DNA from: Zygnema cylindricum
Lineage: Eukaryota > Streptophyta > Zygnematophyceae > Zygnematales > Zygnemataceae
Length of the DNA: 37,035 nucleotides
Direction of reading: 5' to 3'
Assembly: GCA_037447655.1 (NCBI GenBank)
Contig: JBBHKE010001705.1
Span: 1-37,035, forward strand
Shown here: positions 10,438-20,598 of the stretch, piece by piece
How positions within the stretch are numbered: position 1 is the stretch's first letter
How the letters are laid out: every line of letters begins with the position of its first letter
Position numbers and translations under genes: made by a program
Notes under the pieces: model-generated
What the model was told of the DNA's origin: nothing
Database searches by the model: none
The model's input: the letters and a program-made list of their open reading frames with translations, nothing else

Positions 10438-11406
10438 GTACGCTTTTCTATCTCAAACCCCTAATGATTGGCTAATAGATAGTGGTGCTAGTCACCACCT
10501 TTCATCGCGATCTGATTGGTTCACTCACCTTTCTCCTCTATCATCTCCTATGGAGATTCGTTTAGGAGACGACCGCATTCTATTGCCTACCCATTCTGGC
10601 GACGTCAAAGTCCCTAATGTGTCTATTCACATTCGGAACGTACTCTTTGTTCTTGGTCTAGCTAGGAATTTATTTTCTGTCAAAGTCGCCACTTCTGATG
10701 GCTTAAAGGCTGAATTTAATAATGATAGAGTAACGTTTTTTGATAGAAAAGACAATAGTACTGTAGGTTTTGGCGTAGCACGAGATTCTATGTACGTCTT
10801 CCAATCCTATAGTACGCCAAAATTTTTTTTTTTAAGTGCTAGCGTTGAAAGTTTTCCACTTTGGCATTTACGATATGGTCATTTAAATAGCGAAAGTTTG
10901 CGTACCTTGCCAAATCTTGTAACTGGACTAAATTCATTCACTAACAAATCTTTGGATTTTTGTCACGGTTGCGTGCAAGGAAAAATGTCGCGTCACTCAT
11001 TTTCTAGTAGCGCTACAGTCATCACTGAACCACTTGCACTTGTACACACTGACATGTGTGGTCCCATGCGCATTCGTAGCTACAGTGGATCATTTTATTT
11101 TGTCACTTTCATTGACCACGCCACTCGCTTTTCACACTTGTATCTAATCTGTCATAAATCTGAAGCTTTTGCCCGATTTCAAGAATTTAAGGCGTTGGCA
11201 AAAAATTTTCACAACAAACGAATCAAAGTCTTGCGTAGTGACAACGGTGGCGAATTTTTGTCCAACCAGTTTTTTGAATTTCTCATGCAACATAGAATCT
11301 CACGTCATTTAACAGCCCCTCGGACGCCACAACAAAACGACATTGCAAAAAGGTACAATCGAACATTACATGACATGTCACGCTTATGCTGTATTTTGCA
11401 AATTTG
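10438..11406 (+). pseudogene. Copia protease, GAG-pre-integrase and integrase core
   Basis: The frame is open from about 10438 to the stop at 11405-11407. The aspartic protease motif DWLIDSGASHH is at 10466-10498. The GAG-pre-integrase zinc region follows with WHLRYGHLN and CHGCVQGK. The integrase core shows the first catalytic Asp in HTDMCGPM (about 11045-11070) and the second in RSDNGGEF (about 11230-11255). The third catalytic residue, normally Glu in the QQNGVAERKNRT block, is Lys here (codon 11348-11350), so the integrase should be inactive. A stop then ends the frame inside the region where a functional element would read on. It is a decayed plant retrotransposon protein. Confidence 0.9.
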
Positions 11407-12330
11407 ACTTATGAATTTTGGGCAGAGGCTGTCGTTTGCGCAAATTACTTACGCAATCTTTGTCCCACTAACGCTTTACCAAAATCTACTCCAATGGAAG
11501 CATGGTCCTTTGTCAAACCAGATATGCGCCACCTTAAAATCTTTTGTTGTGAAGCATGGTACAAAGACCTCCTCCAATGAGACGGCAAATTGGGCGCTCG
11601 CGCATTTCGTGGCATTTTCGTTGTGTATGCTCCAAATTCCAAAGTTTATCGCATCTGGAGTCCTTCTCAGCATCGCGTCATCACCACCAGAGAAGTAACT
11701 TTCAACGAAACGCCACTTCTCCAAACCTTGTATCGTATACCCTTCCCTTCCCCTCTTCCCCAATTATCCGACCTTTCTTCCCTCACCCTCTATAACCATC
11801 TTCCCCCAAACCTCCCCCTTCAATCTCTTCATCCATCAGAATTCACCTACTTTACACCTTCCCACCTCTCTTCTCTTAATCCTCCTATATTTTTTCCCTC
11901 ATCATCTTCAAGTCCCCCTCCTCCTCAATCTTCCCCTACCCCCCTTGTTTTCCCAACTGCTCCCATCACTCCTGCCAGCCACTCACCTGCCCTTCCTCTT
12001 CATCCTGTCACAAATTCTGAAGATACTACCTCCTCTCTCTCTCTTTTCCAAGATGATCCTCTTTTTGACAATCTTTCCCCCACATTTTTTTCCCACTCAC
12101 CTTTTTATGGGCCTTTTGCTCCTCTTGAGACTTCACTTCCTCAGCTTGAGCCTTCCTCTCTTCCTGACCCCTCTATTTTACCTTGTCGAAACCCCGCACG
12201 CTCTAGAGTTCCCCTTTCTCGGCTAATTATTTCCACAGGCCATGCCTCTCTAGCTTACGCTTACTCGGTTGGGGCCTCTGCCTCTTTTATTTCAGCCCCT
12301 CTCTCTCAAAGCTGCCCTAAAACGTCCTGA
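11386..12330 (+). pseudogene. Copia integrase C-terminal region and linker, frameshifted
   Basis: The frame of 11386 carries the YEFWAEAVVCANYLRN block that follows the integrase core in copia elements, then PTNALPKSTPMEAW, and stops at 11580. The frame of 11590 resumes with FRGIFVVYAPNSKVYRIW and a VTTREVTFNE-like block (here ITTREVTFNE), which is the usual integrase tail. A long Pro/Ser-rich linker runs to 12330. The two halves are offset, so at least one indel separates them. The linker is also open in alternative frames because of its CT-rich composition; those frames have no recognisable domain. Confidence 0.8.
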
Positions 12331-13333
12331 TGCCTCCCTTTGGAAAATCGCCGCTGATGCTGAATTCAAAGCCTTACTTTCCTACAAAACATGGAATCTT
12401 GTTCCCCTTCCCCCTAGAAGAAAGGCAATTGGTTCGAAATGGGTCTTCAGTGCAAAACAAAAAGCGGATGGATCCGTGGACAAATACAAAGCTTGCTTGG
12501 TGGCGAAGGGATTTTCCCAAATCGAAGGTATAGATTTAACTGAAACCTTTGTTGCTGTTGCTTGGTTGACATCTATCCGGAATTTACTTGCTTTAGCTGT
12601 TGAACATGATTTCCATGTTCATCAGATGGATGTTAAATATGCATTCTTAAATGGGATCTTGTCTGAGGACATTTACATGCATCAGCTTGAAAGCTATATT
12701 TCCTCTGGATCTGAACATTTGGTTTGCCATCTCATTAACACAATCTATGGATTAAAACAATCCCTCCGTGTATGGAACCATACCATAGATGCCATTATGC
12801 GGAAAAAAGATTTACCCGAATTGATGACGATTTTAGCATTTACTCTTGTGGCTCTGGCACCTCTTTGATCATTGTTGCCATCTTTGTCGACGATCTCCTT
12901 CTTGTTGGTCCTTCCCTCTTTGAAATCTCCACATTCAAATCTCTCCTTCAGACCCATTTTGACATGGCCGATCTAGGTGAGCTCACTTATTATTTGGGCA
13001 TTCAAGTTTCTCGTAATCGCTCGGCTCGCACCCTCTCTCTCTCATGAGACCTTTATCTCTGATATTTTGGAACTCTTTGGCATGGCAGAGTGCTCCTCCC
13101 TTTCCACTCTTTTAGATGTCAATGCCCCTCTCATCCCTTCCATTGACTCCCTTCTCTCTCCCTCCCTCCATGCCACTTACCGCTCGATGGTCGGGGCCCT
13201 TATGTACGCCATGCAGGCCACCCGCCCTGACATTGCCACAGCTGTCACTAAAATCAGTCAATTCCTTCAACGTCCTTCTCTTGATCATCTTGCCGCAGCC
13301 ACACATGTCTTTCGTTATCTACAGGGCACTTAA
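12269..13333 (+). pseudogene. Copia reverse transcriptase (copy A, frameshifted)
   Basis: The frame of 12269 contains the RT N-terminal blocks LWKIAADAEFKALLSYKTWN, IGSKWVF, YKACLVAKGFSQ and the catalytic-Asp block HQMDVKYAFLNG (usually QMDVKTAFLNG). It is disrupted near 12770-12868. The frame of 12772 carries FVDDLLLVG, the YVDD-type active site, at 12883-12894, then the LGELTYYLGIQV block. A further shift moves to the frame of 12977, with TYRSMVGALMYAMQATRPDI and HVFRYLQGT, ending at 13333. At least two indels break the protein. The segment from 12907 onward is the first copy of the internal duplication. Confidence 0.9.
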
Positions 13334-13513
13334 ACTCTTTGTCTTACATATTCTTCCTCTGGCTCTAGTACTCTTACGCGTTTTGTTGAATCAGATTGGG
13401 CACAAGATGAGCTTTCCCGCCGTTCCACCACTGGCTCGTGCTTCTTTTTGGGCAATGGTTTTGCTTCTTTTTGGGCAATGGTTTATCTCTTTGTCATGCA
13501 AGAAGTAGCCTAC
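12907..13513 (+). repeat. Internal duplication, copy A (RT C-terminus and start of RNase H)
   Basis: This segment matches 13998-14586 along its whole length in direct orientation, beginning GGTCCTTCCCTCT and ending CCTAC. Copy A carries its own 23-bp tandem duplication (CTTCTTTTTGGGCAATGGTT repeated at 13441 and 13464). It loses RNase H sequence after 13513, where unrelated DNA begins. The copies differ by many substitutions and small indels, so they are not a recent simple tandem duplication. Confidence 0.9.
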
Positions 13514-13997
13514 TGTTGAAAAGAGGTAATTAATAGTTCACTTCCCTATTTTAGTTTTGTTTTAAAGAAAGAGAGTAAGGATCAAAGGCGCGCCATGGCT
13601 GCCGCCATATTTCGAAAGTGGCAGTTTTTGCAGTTAAAGGTATTTTGGCTAAAACGATGCCTAGGTCTAGATGTGAACCTATGACCTCTAGATTCTATAT
13701 AGCCTAACGCCTTAACCATTAAGGCGTTACGAAACGATACACGTGACGGGTTTCATAAATATATAAACATTAACGAAACAGCTAATTAACAGCAGACTAA
13801 CCAAAATGAGCAATTTCTGTATGTACGCGAATCTGAACCGTGTAAAATATGTTTTGATCGGACGGCCGGCATGATAGCCGCCACGCGAAGTGAGATTTTT
13901 GGCGGCATACGGATATAGCGTCACGCGGTGCCACGTGGCGCCACATTATTTGATACCGGAGAAGATGGGAGGAGGAACCATGGCTTCCGATATGACA
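13514..13997. other. Foreign spacer between the two RT copies
   Basis: These 484 bp have no counterpart in copia coding sequence. The spacer holds a tRNA-like relic on the minus strand (13655-13735) and GC-richer patches with GGCGCGCCATGG and GCCGCCACGCG. No ORF is credible. It could be a captured fragment joined by template switching between retrotransposon RNAs, or flanking DNA trapped when two elements recombined. Confidence 0.6.
13655..13735 (-). repeat. tRNA-like pol III promoter relic (SINE head or tRNA pseudogene)
   Basis: On the minus strand the sequence contains TAATGGTTAAGGCGTTAGGC, close to the tRNA A-box consensus (TRGYNNANNGG with the common GGTTAAGGCG tail). About 30 nt further is GGTTCACATC, close to the B-box GGTTCRANYC. 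The spacing and order match a tRNA-derived promoter. I cannot fold a complete cloverleaf with a paired acceptor stem, so a functional tRNA is unlikely. A tRNA-derived SINE head is the preferred reading. Confidence 0.5.
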
Positions 13998-14947
13998 GGT
14001 CCTTCCCTCTCTAAAATATCCACTGTCAAATCTCTCCTTCAAACCCATTTTGACATGGCCGATCTAGGTGAGCTCACTTATTATTTAGGCATTCAAGTTT
14101 ATCGTAATGGCTCGGCTCGCACCCTCTCTCTCTCTCTCACGATACCTTTATCTTTGATCTTTTTGGACGCTTTGGCATGGCAGAGTGCTCCTCCCTTTCC
14201 ACTCTTTTAGATGCCAATGCCCCTCTCCTCCTTTCCACTGACTCCATTCTCTCCCCCTCCCTCCATACCATTTACCGCTCGATGGTTGGGGCCCTTATGT
14301 ACGCCATGTAGGCCACCCGCCCTGACATTGTCACAGCTATCACTAAACTAAGTCAATTCCTTCAACGTCCTTCTCTTGATAATCTTGCCACAGCCAAACA
14401 TGTCTTTCGTTTTCTACAGGGCACTAAAACTCTTTGTCTCACATATTTTTCCTCTGGCACTAGTTCTTTTACGGGTTTTGTTGATTCAGACTAGGCAAAA
14501 GATCAGCTTTCCCGCCGTTCCACCACTGGCTCGTGCTTCTTTTTGGGCAATGGTCTTATCTCTTGGTCATGCAAAAAGCAACCTACCACGGCATGCTCCA
14601 GCACTGAGGCGGAATATATGGCCGCTTGTCACGCCGCCAAGGAAGCTGTCTGGCTTCGGACTCTACTTTCCAATCTTGGGTTTCCCCCTTCAGCCCCTAC
14701 TCCTATCTTTTCTGATTCCCAGGGAGCTCTTGCTTTGATCCGCAATCCTGTTCACCACAAGCGGACGAAGCACATCGACATGCAGTATCATTACTCTCGG
14801 GAGCGGGTCGAAGATGGCACTCTCCAGTTTCTTTATGTCAAATCCGCCGACCAAGTGGCCGATTATCTCACCAAGGCTCTTCATCGCCCTCACTTTGAGC
14901 AGCACCGCCTCTCCTCTAGCCTTCGTCTTCTTTTTCCTCATGGCTAA
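13998..14947 (+). pseudogene. Copia RT C-terminus and RNase H (copy B)
   Basis: Copy B begins at GGTCCTTCCCTCT and repeats the RT block FDMADLGELTYYLGIQV, then degenerates through a stop at 14308-14310 and frame changes. From 14543 the frame is open to 14947 and encodes the RNase H end: ISWSCKKQPTTACSSTEAEY, AACHAAKEAVWLR, the DSQGALAL active-site block, KRTKHIDMQYH and ADYLTKALHRPHF. This is the canonical C-terminus of Ty1/copia polyproteins, ending about 50 bp before the polypurine tract. Copy B therefore supplies the 3' half missing from copy A. Confidence 0.9.
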
Positions 14948-14990
14948 TTTTCCTTTGTTTTCATCTCAATCGACTTCCTAGTTTTTGTTT

Positions 14991-14999
14991 GAGGAAGGG
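14991..14999 (+). other. Polypurine tract
   Basis: GAGGAAGGG lies directly upstream of the 3' LTR start TGTTAAGGG. This is the expected position and composition of the plus-strand primer for LTR retrotransposon replication. Confidence 0.8.
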
Positions 15000-15446
15000 T
15001 GTTAAGGGACATTTGGCGACAAATTATTTTTGTCTTGCTCGTACTTTTCTTACGTCGGTCAAGTCTTGTTGACTGCTTCTCCAGACGACTTACTTTTGGT
15101 CTTGTCCGTACTTCCATACGTTTGTCCAGTCTTTTGTACTTTTTACATATGTCGGCCTAGTTTTTTCTTACGTACACGACTTTTGACCGCTGTTCGAGTC
15201 CTTTGGGCAACGGTCCAATCTTTCTTTTTGTCCTACATACATTTATTTGAATTTAGATTAGGATCACTTTGTTAAAGCGCACCGTAGAGCGCTTAGACTC
15301 CATAGTAATTAGCATTGTATATTTTGTATATAAGTGACTCTTCTCACTTAATGAAATCATCCCTAATACAAATCAAATCCTCTCTCCAATGCATTGATCT
15401 TTCTCTTGTGTACAATTTCATGGCTTCCGCCAATCCACCTTCAATA
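15000..15446 (+). repeat. 3' long terminal repeat
   Basis: Direct repeat of 8873-9310, with the same TGTTAAGGGACATTT start and the same TATATAAG box. Numerous substitutions and small indels separate the two LTRs, indicating an old insertion or two different parents. Similarity extends past the gag-like ATG (15420) to CAATAG at about 15446, then stops abruptly where intron-like sequence of the Ran-like locus begins. Confidence 0.85.
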
Positions 15447-15662
15447 GTTTTCGGCTTTGACATGTTTTGGCTTTCATGCCCGCACGTCTGTTTTAGTTTC
15501 TTGTATGCTCTTTTGATTTATAGATATGTTGGTTGATTTGCTTGCTGGCACGTGTTATGATAGTGGAAGACATAAAATAATGTTTGTAAAGTGAAGTAAC
15601 ATTTATGGAGAAGTAACTCTTGGAATTTGAAACAAATTGGGTTGCGCTTTATGAATTTGCAG

Positions 15663-16209
15663 GAAAGACGACCTTTTTGAAAAGATTGAAGTCAGGTGAA
15701 TTCAATGAGAGCTATGAGCGTAAGATGTTTTCATCAATCTTGTTTATCTTATTGATTTTCACATATTATTGTGTTTGATTGGTTGATTCTATTTTTTTAT
15801 TCTAATATTAAGTCTATCTCTAATCTTGCAGTATGTTCTTAATTTCTCCACAGTATTTGCTCAAATTTACTTCTCATTTTGAAGAACCATTTTGGCCATT
15901 ATCTTTTGCAGGAACAACAAATTCCGTTGATTTTCATTGCATAGACTTGTTTAACAATCGTAGACCAATCAGATTTACTTCCTTTAATACCTCTGGCCGC
16001 CACGGTGGATTGCGTGGTTTTGAATGGTAAGTTCTTGAAGTTAGAATTCGCGGTCTGTTAAGGTCAAGTTCGTTTTATGTAAACCTCACACAAGACACAT
16101 AGCTCATTCTTTTCTTTTTCCGACAAATATTGTCATTTTGATGTAATGTCTTATGTAGGGTTTATTATACAACAAGTTTAGAAGATGTTTTCCCTCATGA
16201 TGGTTACGT
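15663..16209 (+). pseudogene. Ran-like small GTPase, fragmentary and degenerate
   Basis: Three GT-AG-bounded exons are visible at 15663-15719, 15912-16026 and probably 16159-16209. Exon 1 reads GKTTFLKRLKSGEFNESYE, matching the P-loop end and following helix of Ran. Exon 2 joins in phase and reads VDFHCIDLFNNRRPIRFTSF, then NTSGRHGGLRG, which aligns with Ran switch I/II (VEVHPLDF, IRFYCWDTAGQE, GGLRDG). The DTAGQ motif is NTSGR: the Mg-binding Asp and the catalytic Gln are both replaced, and residues after it are deleted. The upstream exon with the first P-loop glycines and the downstream guanine-base motifs (NKxD, SAK) are not seen; the copia LTR lies immediately upstream and repeats lie downstream. 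Most likely a pseudogene; a divergent GTP-binding paralogue is less likely. Confidence 0.75.
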
Positions 16210-16227
16210 GTAAGTTCAGTTCATACT

Positions 16228-16282
16228 TATCGAGCTAACAAGTGTGCCTTTTTTTTGCATGTATGTGTGTATATAAATAAAA

Positions 16283-16330
<48 letters not shown>

Positions 16331-16385
16331 TTTTATTTATATACACACATACATGCAAAAAAAAGGCACACTTGTTTGCTCGATA
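16228..16385. repeat. 158-bp near-perfect palindrome with AT core
   Basis: The left arm (TATCGAGCTAACAAGTGTGCC then a T-run, TGCATGTATGTGTG and ATATAAATAAAA) is repeated in reverse complement on the right, ending GGCACACTTGTTTGCTCGATA, with one or two mismatches over about 55 bp per arm. The centre is an alternating AT run of about 45 bp. Such DNA could extrude as a cruciform and is prone to deletion or replication errors. Confidence 0.85.
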
Positions 16386-16535
16386 TATGTTTATATATAT
16401 GTATATATATGTACCTATAAATATATATATATGTACATATATGTATTTTTATGTTTATATATATATATATGTATATATATCTTTATATGTATGTATGTAT
16501 GTATATATATACATATATATATGCATATGCATGTA
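16386..16535. repeat. TATG/TATA microsatellite cluster
   Basis: Successive runs of TATATG, ATGTACAT and TATGTATG simple repeats follow the palindrome. They create long spurious frames with Tyr/Ile/Cys-rich translations, which are not coding. Confidence 0.9.
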
Positions 16536-17540
16536 CATTTATATGTTGTTCTACATCCACGGTTACATCCACGGTTGTAGGAGGAGAACCAGCAAGAGTA
16601 GTGGAAGTAGACATTAAAAACAGCAGAAGCTATCAAAACACCTACTAAATAGCCAACTTTTATCCATTACAAAATATAACTCAAAAGGCCAATATGCCTC
16701 AAATTTGTAACAGTGATACACACACATTAAACTGTGATTTCCCAAAATTGTAGCCCAAATGACCTTGTAAACCATAAGATATGATGTTTGGAAGTTTCCC
16801 AAAAAACTACCCTTAGAAAATCATATTCCCAAAACTGGATGATTCAAATTTGACTAAGTCCTAAACTATATGCTCACAGTGAGTATCTACTGGTCTACAT
16901 TAATTTGGGTGACTGTACTAAAGTACTATCCTGATTTACGACAAAATATCCAGCCAGTACCTTACTGTACCGTGAGTACCTCCAAAACCCTAATTACCAC
17001 TTGCCGCTAAATGAACAGTGTAACACTATTAATTAATTAACTAAACGTTAACTTATTGTTTTCCAAATATTTACAGAATATTGTCCGTACAATTAATGTT
17101 GCCGACGCTTAGTCAGCATGAGCCGCAAAAGTCCAGATAAATATTGATTCGATGGTACGAACGTCCTGAGTGTGTACGGCGCACTCAGTCATTGTGGTCC
17201 CCGCTGTAACCGTGTCCGTCAAATCTGTCTCATATCAACGATATTCTTTTGATTAAGTACCGTACACTCCCAGATGTCTAGCGTGGTCTTTGCCCGTCAG
17301 ATTCACTGAAACTGCCCGTATGATTTTTGACACGCGTATGTGGATGTCTGCGCCACTCCAGAATACCTACATTATTTCTCTTGCTGACACGTGTACCTAT
17401 AAAAGTACAATTCACTCTATTGTACTTTTGCTACTGTAACATTAATATAGGTAATTATTACAGCAAAGGACTTTAGAAATTATTCTAAGTCTTTTAGTCT
17501 TTTCTCACAACCTTATCTACCGAAATAAAGATTTAAAAAT
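16536..17540. other. Unassigned intergenic DNA
   Basis: A small direct repeat (TACATCCACGGT twice, 16552-16575) is present. Otherwise I see no gene, RNA or terminal-repeat pair in this kilobase. Confidence 0.5.
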
Positions 17541-17542
17541 TC

Positions 17543-17812
17543 AATATATATATATATATATATATCTATATATATCATATTATTATATTATATAACTATA
17601 TTAAATATTTATACATTATAATTATTATTATTATATATATACATAAAATACATATTATACATATTATATATATAATTATATAATTATATTATATATTATA
17701 CATTATACATTATAATTATTATATATTTATATTATATTTTATATATTATATTATTGTATATATTATATTATATTATATTATGTTATATAATATATATATC
17801 CTATATATACAT
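17543..17812. repeat. Long AT/ATT microsatellite tract
   Basis: About 270 bp made almost entirely of A and T, in TATA, ATT and TTATAT arrangements. No coding content. Such tracts are common expansion sites in plant intergenic DNA. Confidence 0.9.
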
Positions 17813-18597
17813 GTTTTCTACCGTAAAATTAGGGTTAATGGAAGTTTTTTGTGTGAAGCTCTATGCCATGCAAAAGGATTCAACAATTTTTTTTTTGTTT
17901 GATAATTGTTGTCATTATGATGCAATTTGGGTTACCTAGGGTTTTTAAATTCACAAATTTGTAAAATATGTTCTCCCTTTTTAACATGCAATCTCCATGC
18001 TTTGCCTTTTCCCTCCTGTGCTTTGTGTGTGCCCACTGTGCGATAATTATGTTTAATGTGACGTCACATACTACATACTTGAGAGTAAACAAATGGCATG
18101 GATTTACATTGGTTTGTCGTGGGATTCCTCACTAATGTCTATGTTTCAACATGCGCACATCTACCACTTGGTGTCGGGGCTCGGGATGTAACAACAACCT
18201 CTAAAGAAAAAGAGTTCGCGCATACAGACCATTAAGATAATTCTCTTTGTGTACTTTAAGGACCTAAAGTTTAGCCTTTACTCTACTGTGGATGAAAGAA
18301 GGAATTGTGACCATTAACATGGTGTATTTTGTAGTTTTTATGTCACGGCCACGGGCCCACTTTTTTGTTATATTAAGGTTTTTGGGTATTTGCTTGAGTT
18401 ATATTTTGTTTTTGCTATATTTTTTTCTTTGTTTTTACTTCCTCTAATGTTATAGTTTGTAAAAATATTCATTTGTAAAACTTGGGTGATTGCCCATGTA
18501 ACCTGAACTTTAAGACAAAACTTTGTATTTTAGTTAAGATTTTATGTAGTATTTTTCAAAGTGTCGTAATGTGAGAAATCTAATCGTTGTTTAAAAC
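17813..18597. other. Unassigned intergenic DNA
   Basis: No gene, RNA or mobile-element termini recognised. Frames are short and interrupted. Confidence 0.5.
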
Positions 18598-18600
18598 TAA

Positions 18601-19562
18601 AGGGGTGTCCCCATGTAATCAATACTTTGACGAAGTAGTTTGGACTCTAATGAAGATTACCCGTACTACTTAAAAGCGTCCCAATGTGCGAAAAATGAAA
18701 TCGAAACTTTGAAATGTGACGATTGTAGACGTAGGTACAACTTGTGACGGTTGAAGACGACTACAAAACTTTGGACAAGTGGTGACGCCAACAAAAACAA
18801 CGACAATTGTAGACGTCTATATTTTTGTGACATTGTAGGTGTGACATTGTGACGTCATGTTCACTTCCGAGAATGTCGACGTCACAAATTCAATAACCTT
18901 TTGCCATGGTTTCTCGATTTCGTTTTTCCTACTTTTCTCACTCGAGTTGCCATAAAATAATACCTAAAGGTAAGCAAAAAAAAAAAAATCAATTATCTTT
19001 CATTTCATACCATAATTTTTGTGTCTCGCTCTAAAATGTGTGAGGTAAAAATGATAGTGTAAGAGGGAAAGGGGAGAGGGGAGAGGCGACAACGGCGCCA
19101 AATTTTGCAAAGGACCCATGACTGAAAGTGGAGGTTTGAGATTCCTGCAAATTCTTTTCTGTACATGCGCGTGACAGGCAATGAAAAAAATAACGAGTAT
19201 TCTCATTTGTTCTAAAATTTGATTACTCGTGTGGCGCGTGCGTGGATCGTTTGTCATTCATTGTCTGGGCAATACTTTGACTGAATGACTGAAATCAACA
19301 GATACAGTTTTTTGATGGGCGGGATTATGTTGCTCGGGGTCGAAAAGATGAGAACGCCAAAATGCGTTCACATGAGGACAAACATGGAGTACTTTCGAAG
19401 TATCAAATTGACGTTCACTATATCGTGGTAAAAAAGATTTTTTCGTATGGCCAAAGTTTTTCTCGTTTAGGTCTGTACGACTATTTTTTTTCTCGTTTGG
19501 GACAGAATTATGGGGGGAAACTACAAAAAAAAGGCGATACTTTTATACATGGGGACACCCCC
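18601..19562 (+). mobile_element. PIF/Harbinger-like non-autonomous element, family A (copy 2)
   Basis: Ends are AGGGGTGTCCCCATGTAATC and, on the other strand, GGGGGTGTCCCCATGTATAA. The flanking trinucleotides are both TAA (18598-18600 and 19563-19565), fitting the PIF/Harbinger target duplication. The interior is collinear with 22587-23540, including CGTCCCAATGTGCGAAAA, CTGTACATGCGCGTGACAGG and GGCGCGTGCGTGG. At 962 bp it has no transposase frame. A truncated relative follows immediately. Confidence 0.82.
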
Positions 19563-19565
19563 TAA

Positions 19566-20170
19566 GATGGTCGTAGACTTGTGTAAAATTTGTGACGGTT
19601 GAAGTCAAATACAAAAATAACGACGGATGTAGACGTCTGTAGTTTCTTGTGACACTTAGGATTTTATGGAATGTGACGTCATTCTCACTTGTGAGAGCGT
19701 TAACTTTAAACCATGGCTTCCCGATTTAGATTTTTTGTCTTTTCTTACCCCACCATCAAACTACGCCCAAAGGTAGTCAAAAAAATTTATTCTTAGAGCT
19801 CTTTCACTTCATACCAAGATTGTCATGTTTTCATTCCAAGAAAAGGAAGAGGGGAGCGGTGATATGAGAGGGAGGGGGAGAGAGGGGACGACGCCGTAGA
19901 CTTTTGCTAAGGACCCATGCACGAAAGTGGAGGTTTGAGACCCTTGCATTGTTATTTACGTACATGCGAGTGAGTGGCAAGAATAAAAGCGTGAACTCTC
20001 TCCCTCGTGCTAAAATATTGAAATGAGCTCGGCACTGGTAAAAACATTTTCCTATCCGTAGTTTAAACGTTACCTTAAGTTAAATTGACTTTCGAGTCGA
20101 TTTTAGTTGAAGTTTGAATATAAACTGGTATGACGTGGCAGTGGGTCAGAAAGACGAAGATGCCAAACTA
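19566..20170 (+). mobile_element. Family A fragment, 5'-truncated
   Basis: Sequence GTGTAAAATTTGTGACGGTTG onward runs parallel to the interior of the family A elements: the GACGTCATTCTCACTTGTGA, ACCATGGCTTCCCGATTT and GGACCCATGC blocks occur in the same order. Neither terminus is recognisable. It abuts the complete copy 18601-19562 in the same orientation, which may reflect insertion into an older copy or tandem rearrangement. Confidence 0.65.
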
Positions 20171-20598
20171 GAGTAAGGGTATGGTTACATTAGGAGGTCT
20201 TTGTAATTGTACGGACAACAAAATTTGTGTATTAGGGTAACCTTCCATCAGGCGGTACCCTTCCATCAAGCGTTCCCAGTAATCGTACGGTCACGTTTAC
20301 TGCAGTGATAGTTGTAACACCTTTCCATCAGGTCGTGCCAGTAAAGCAAAAATTGCTTACGTGTTAGATTTCAATTGGTACCACGTAGGATTTTGTTGAG
20401 CCGCCCAAGAATAATGAAAGTTTTGAAAAGGACAAAATCGCAACCGCTTATCTGTACGGGCGGACGCTGATTAAAATATATAGTAGCGTTACGCTAATGT
20501 ACAATCTTAACGTTATTGTATTTGTCATCGTACCAACCGAAAAGCCACGGCCACTCGGAAAAGCCATTCTATTGGAAAAATGGAGGAGATGGCCACTA

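Larger units (their letters stand above)
8873..15446 (+). mobile_element. Degenerate Ty1/copia LTR retrotransposon with internal chimeric duplication
   Basis: Direct repeats beginning TGTTAAGGGACATTT stand at 8873 and 15000. The interior reads gag, protease, integrase, reverse transcriptase, RNase H, which is the Ty1/copia order. A purine tract GAGGAAGGG immediately precedes the 3' repeat at 14991-14999. The coding region is broken by several frameshifts and stops and has lost the integrase catalytic Glu, so it cannot be autonomous. RT/RNase H sequence 12907-13513 recurs at 13998-14586 around a 484-bp foreign spacer. I found no convincing 5-bp target duplication and no standard initiator-Met primer site. 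Confidence 0.93.

Noticed and set aside
13655-13735. Functional tRNA gene on the minus strand
   Set aside because: A and B boxes are present, but I could not pair acceptor and anticodon stems convincingly.
8873-15446. Active autonomous copia element
   Set aside because: Multiple frameshifts and stops, integrase Glu replaced by Lys, diverged LTRs and an internal foreign spacer.
15663-16209. Intact Ran gene
   Set aside because: The first P-loop exon and the NKxD and SAK motifs are missing, and the switch II catalytic residues are changed.
16255-16648. Overlapping frames of 65-120 codons on both strands
   Set aside because: They are translations of TATA/TATG microsatellite and palindrome sequence.
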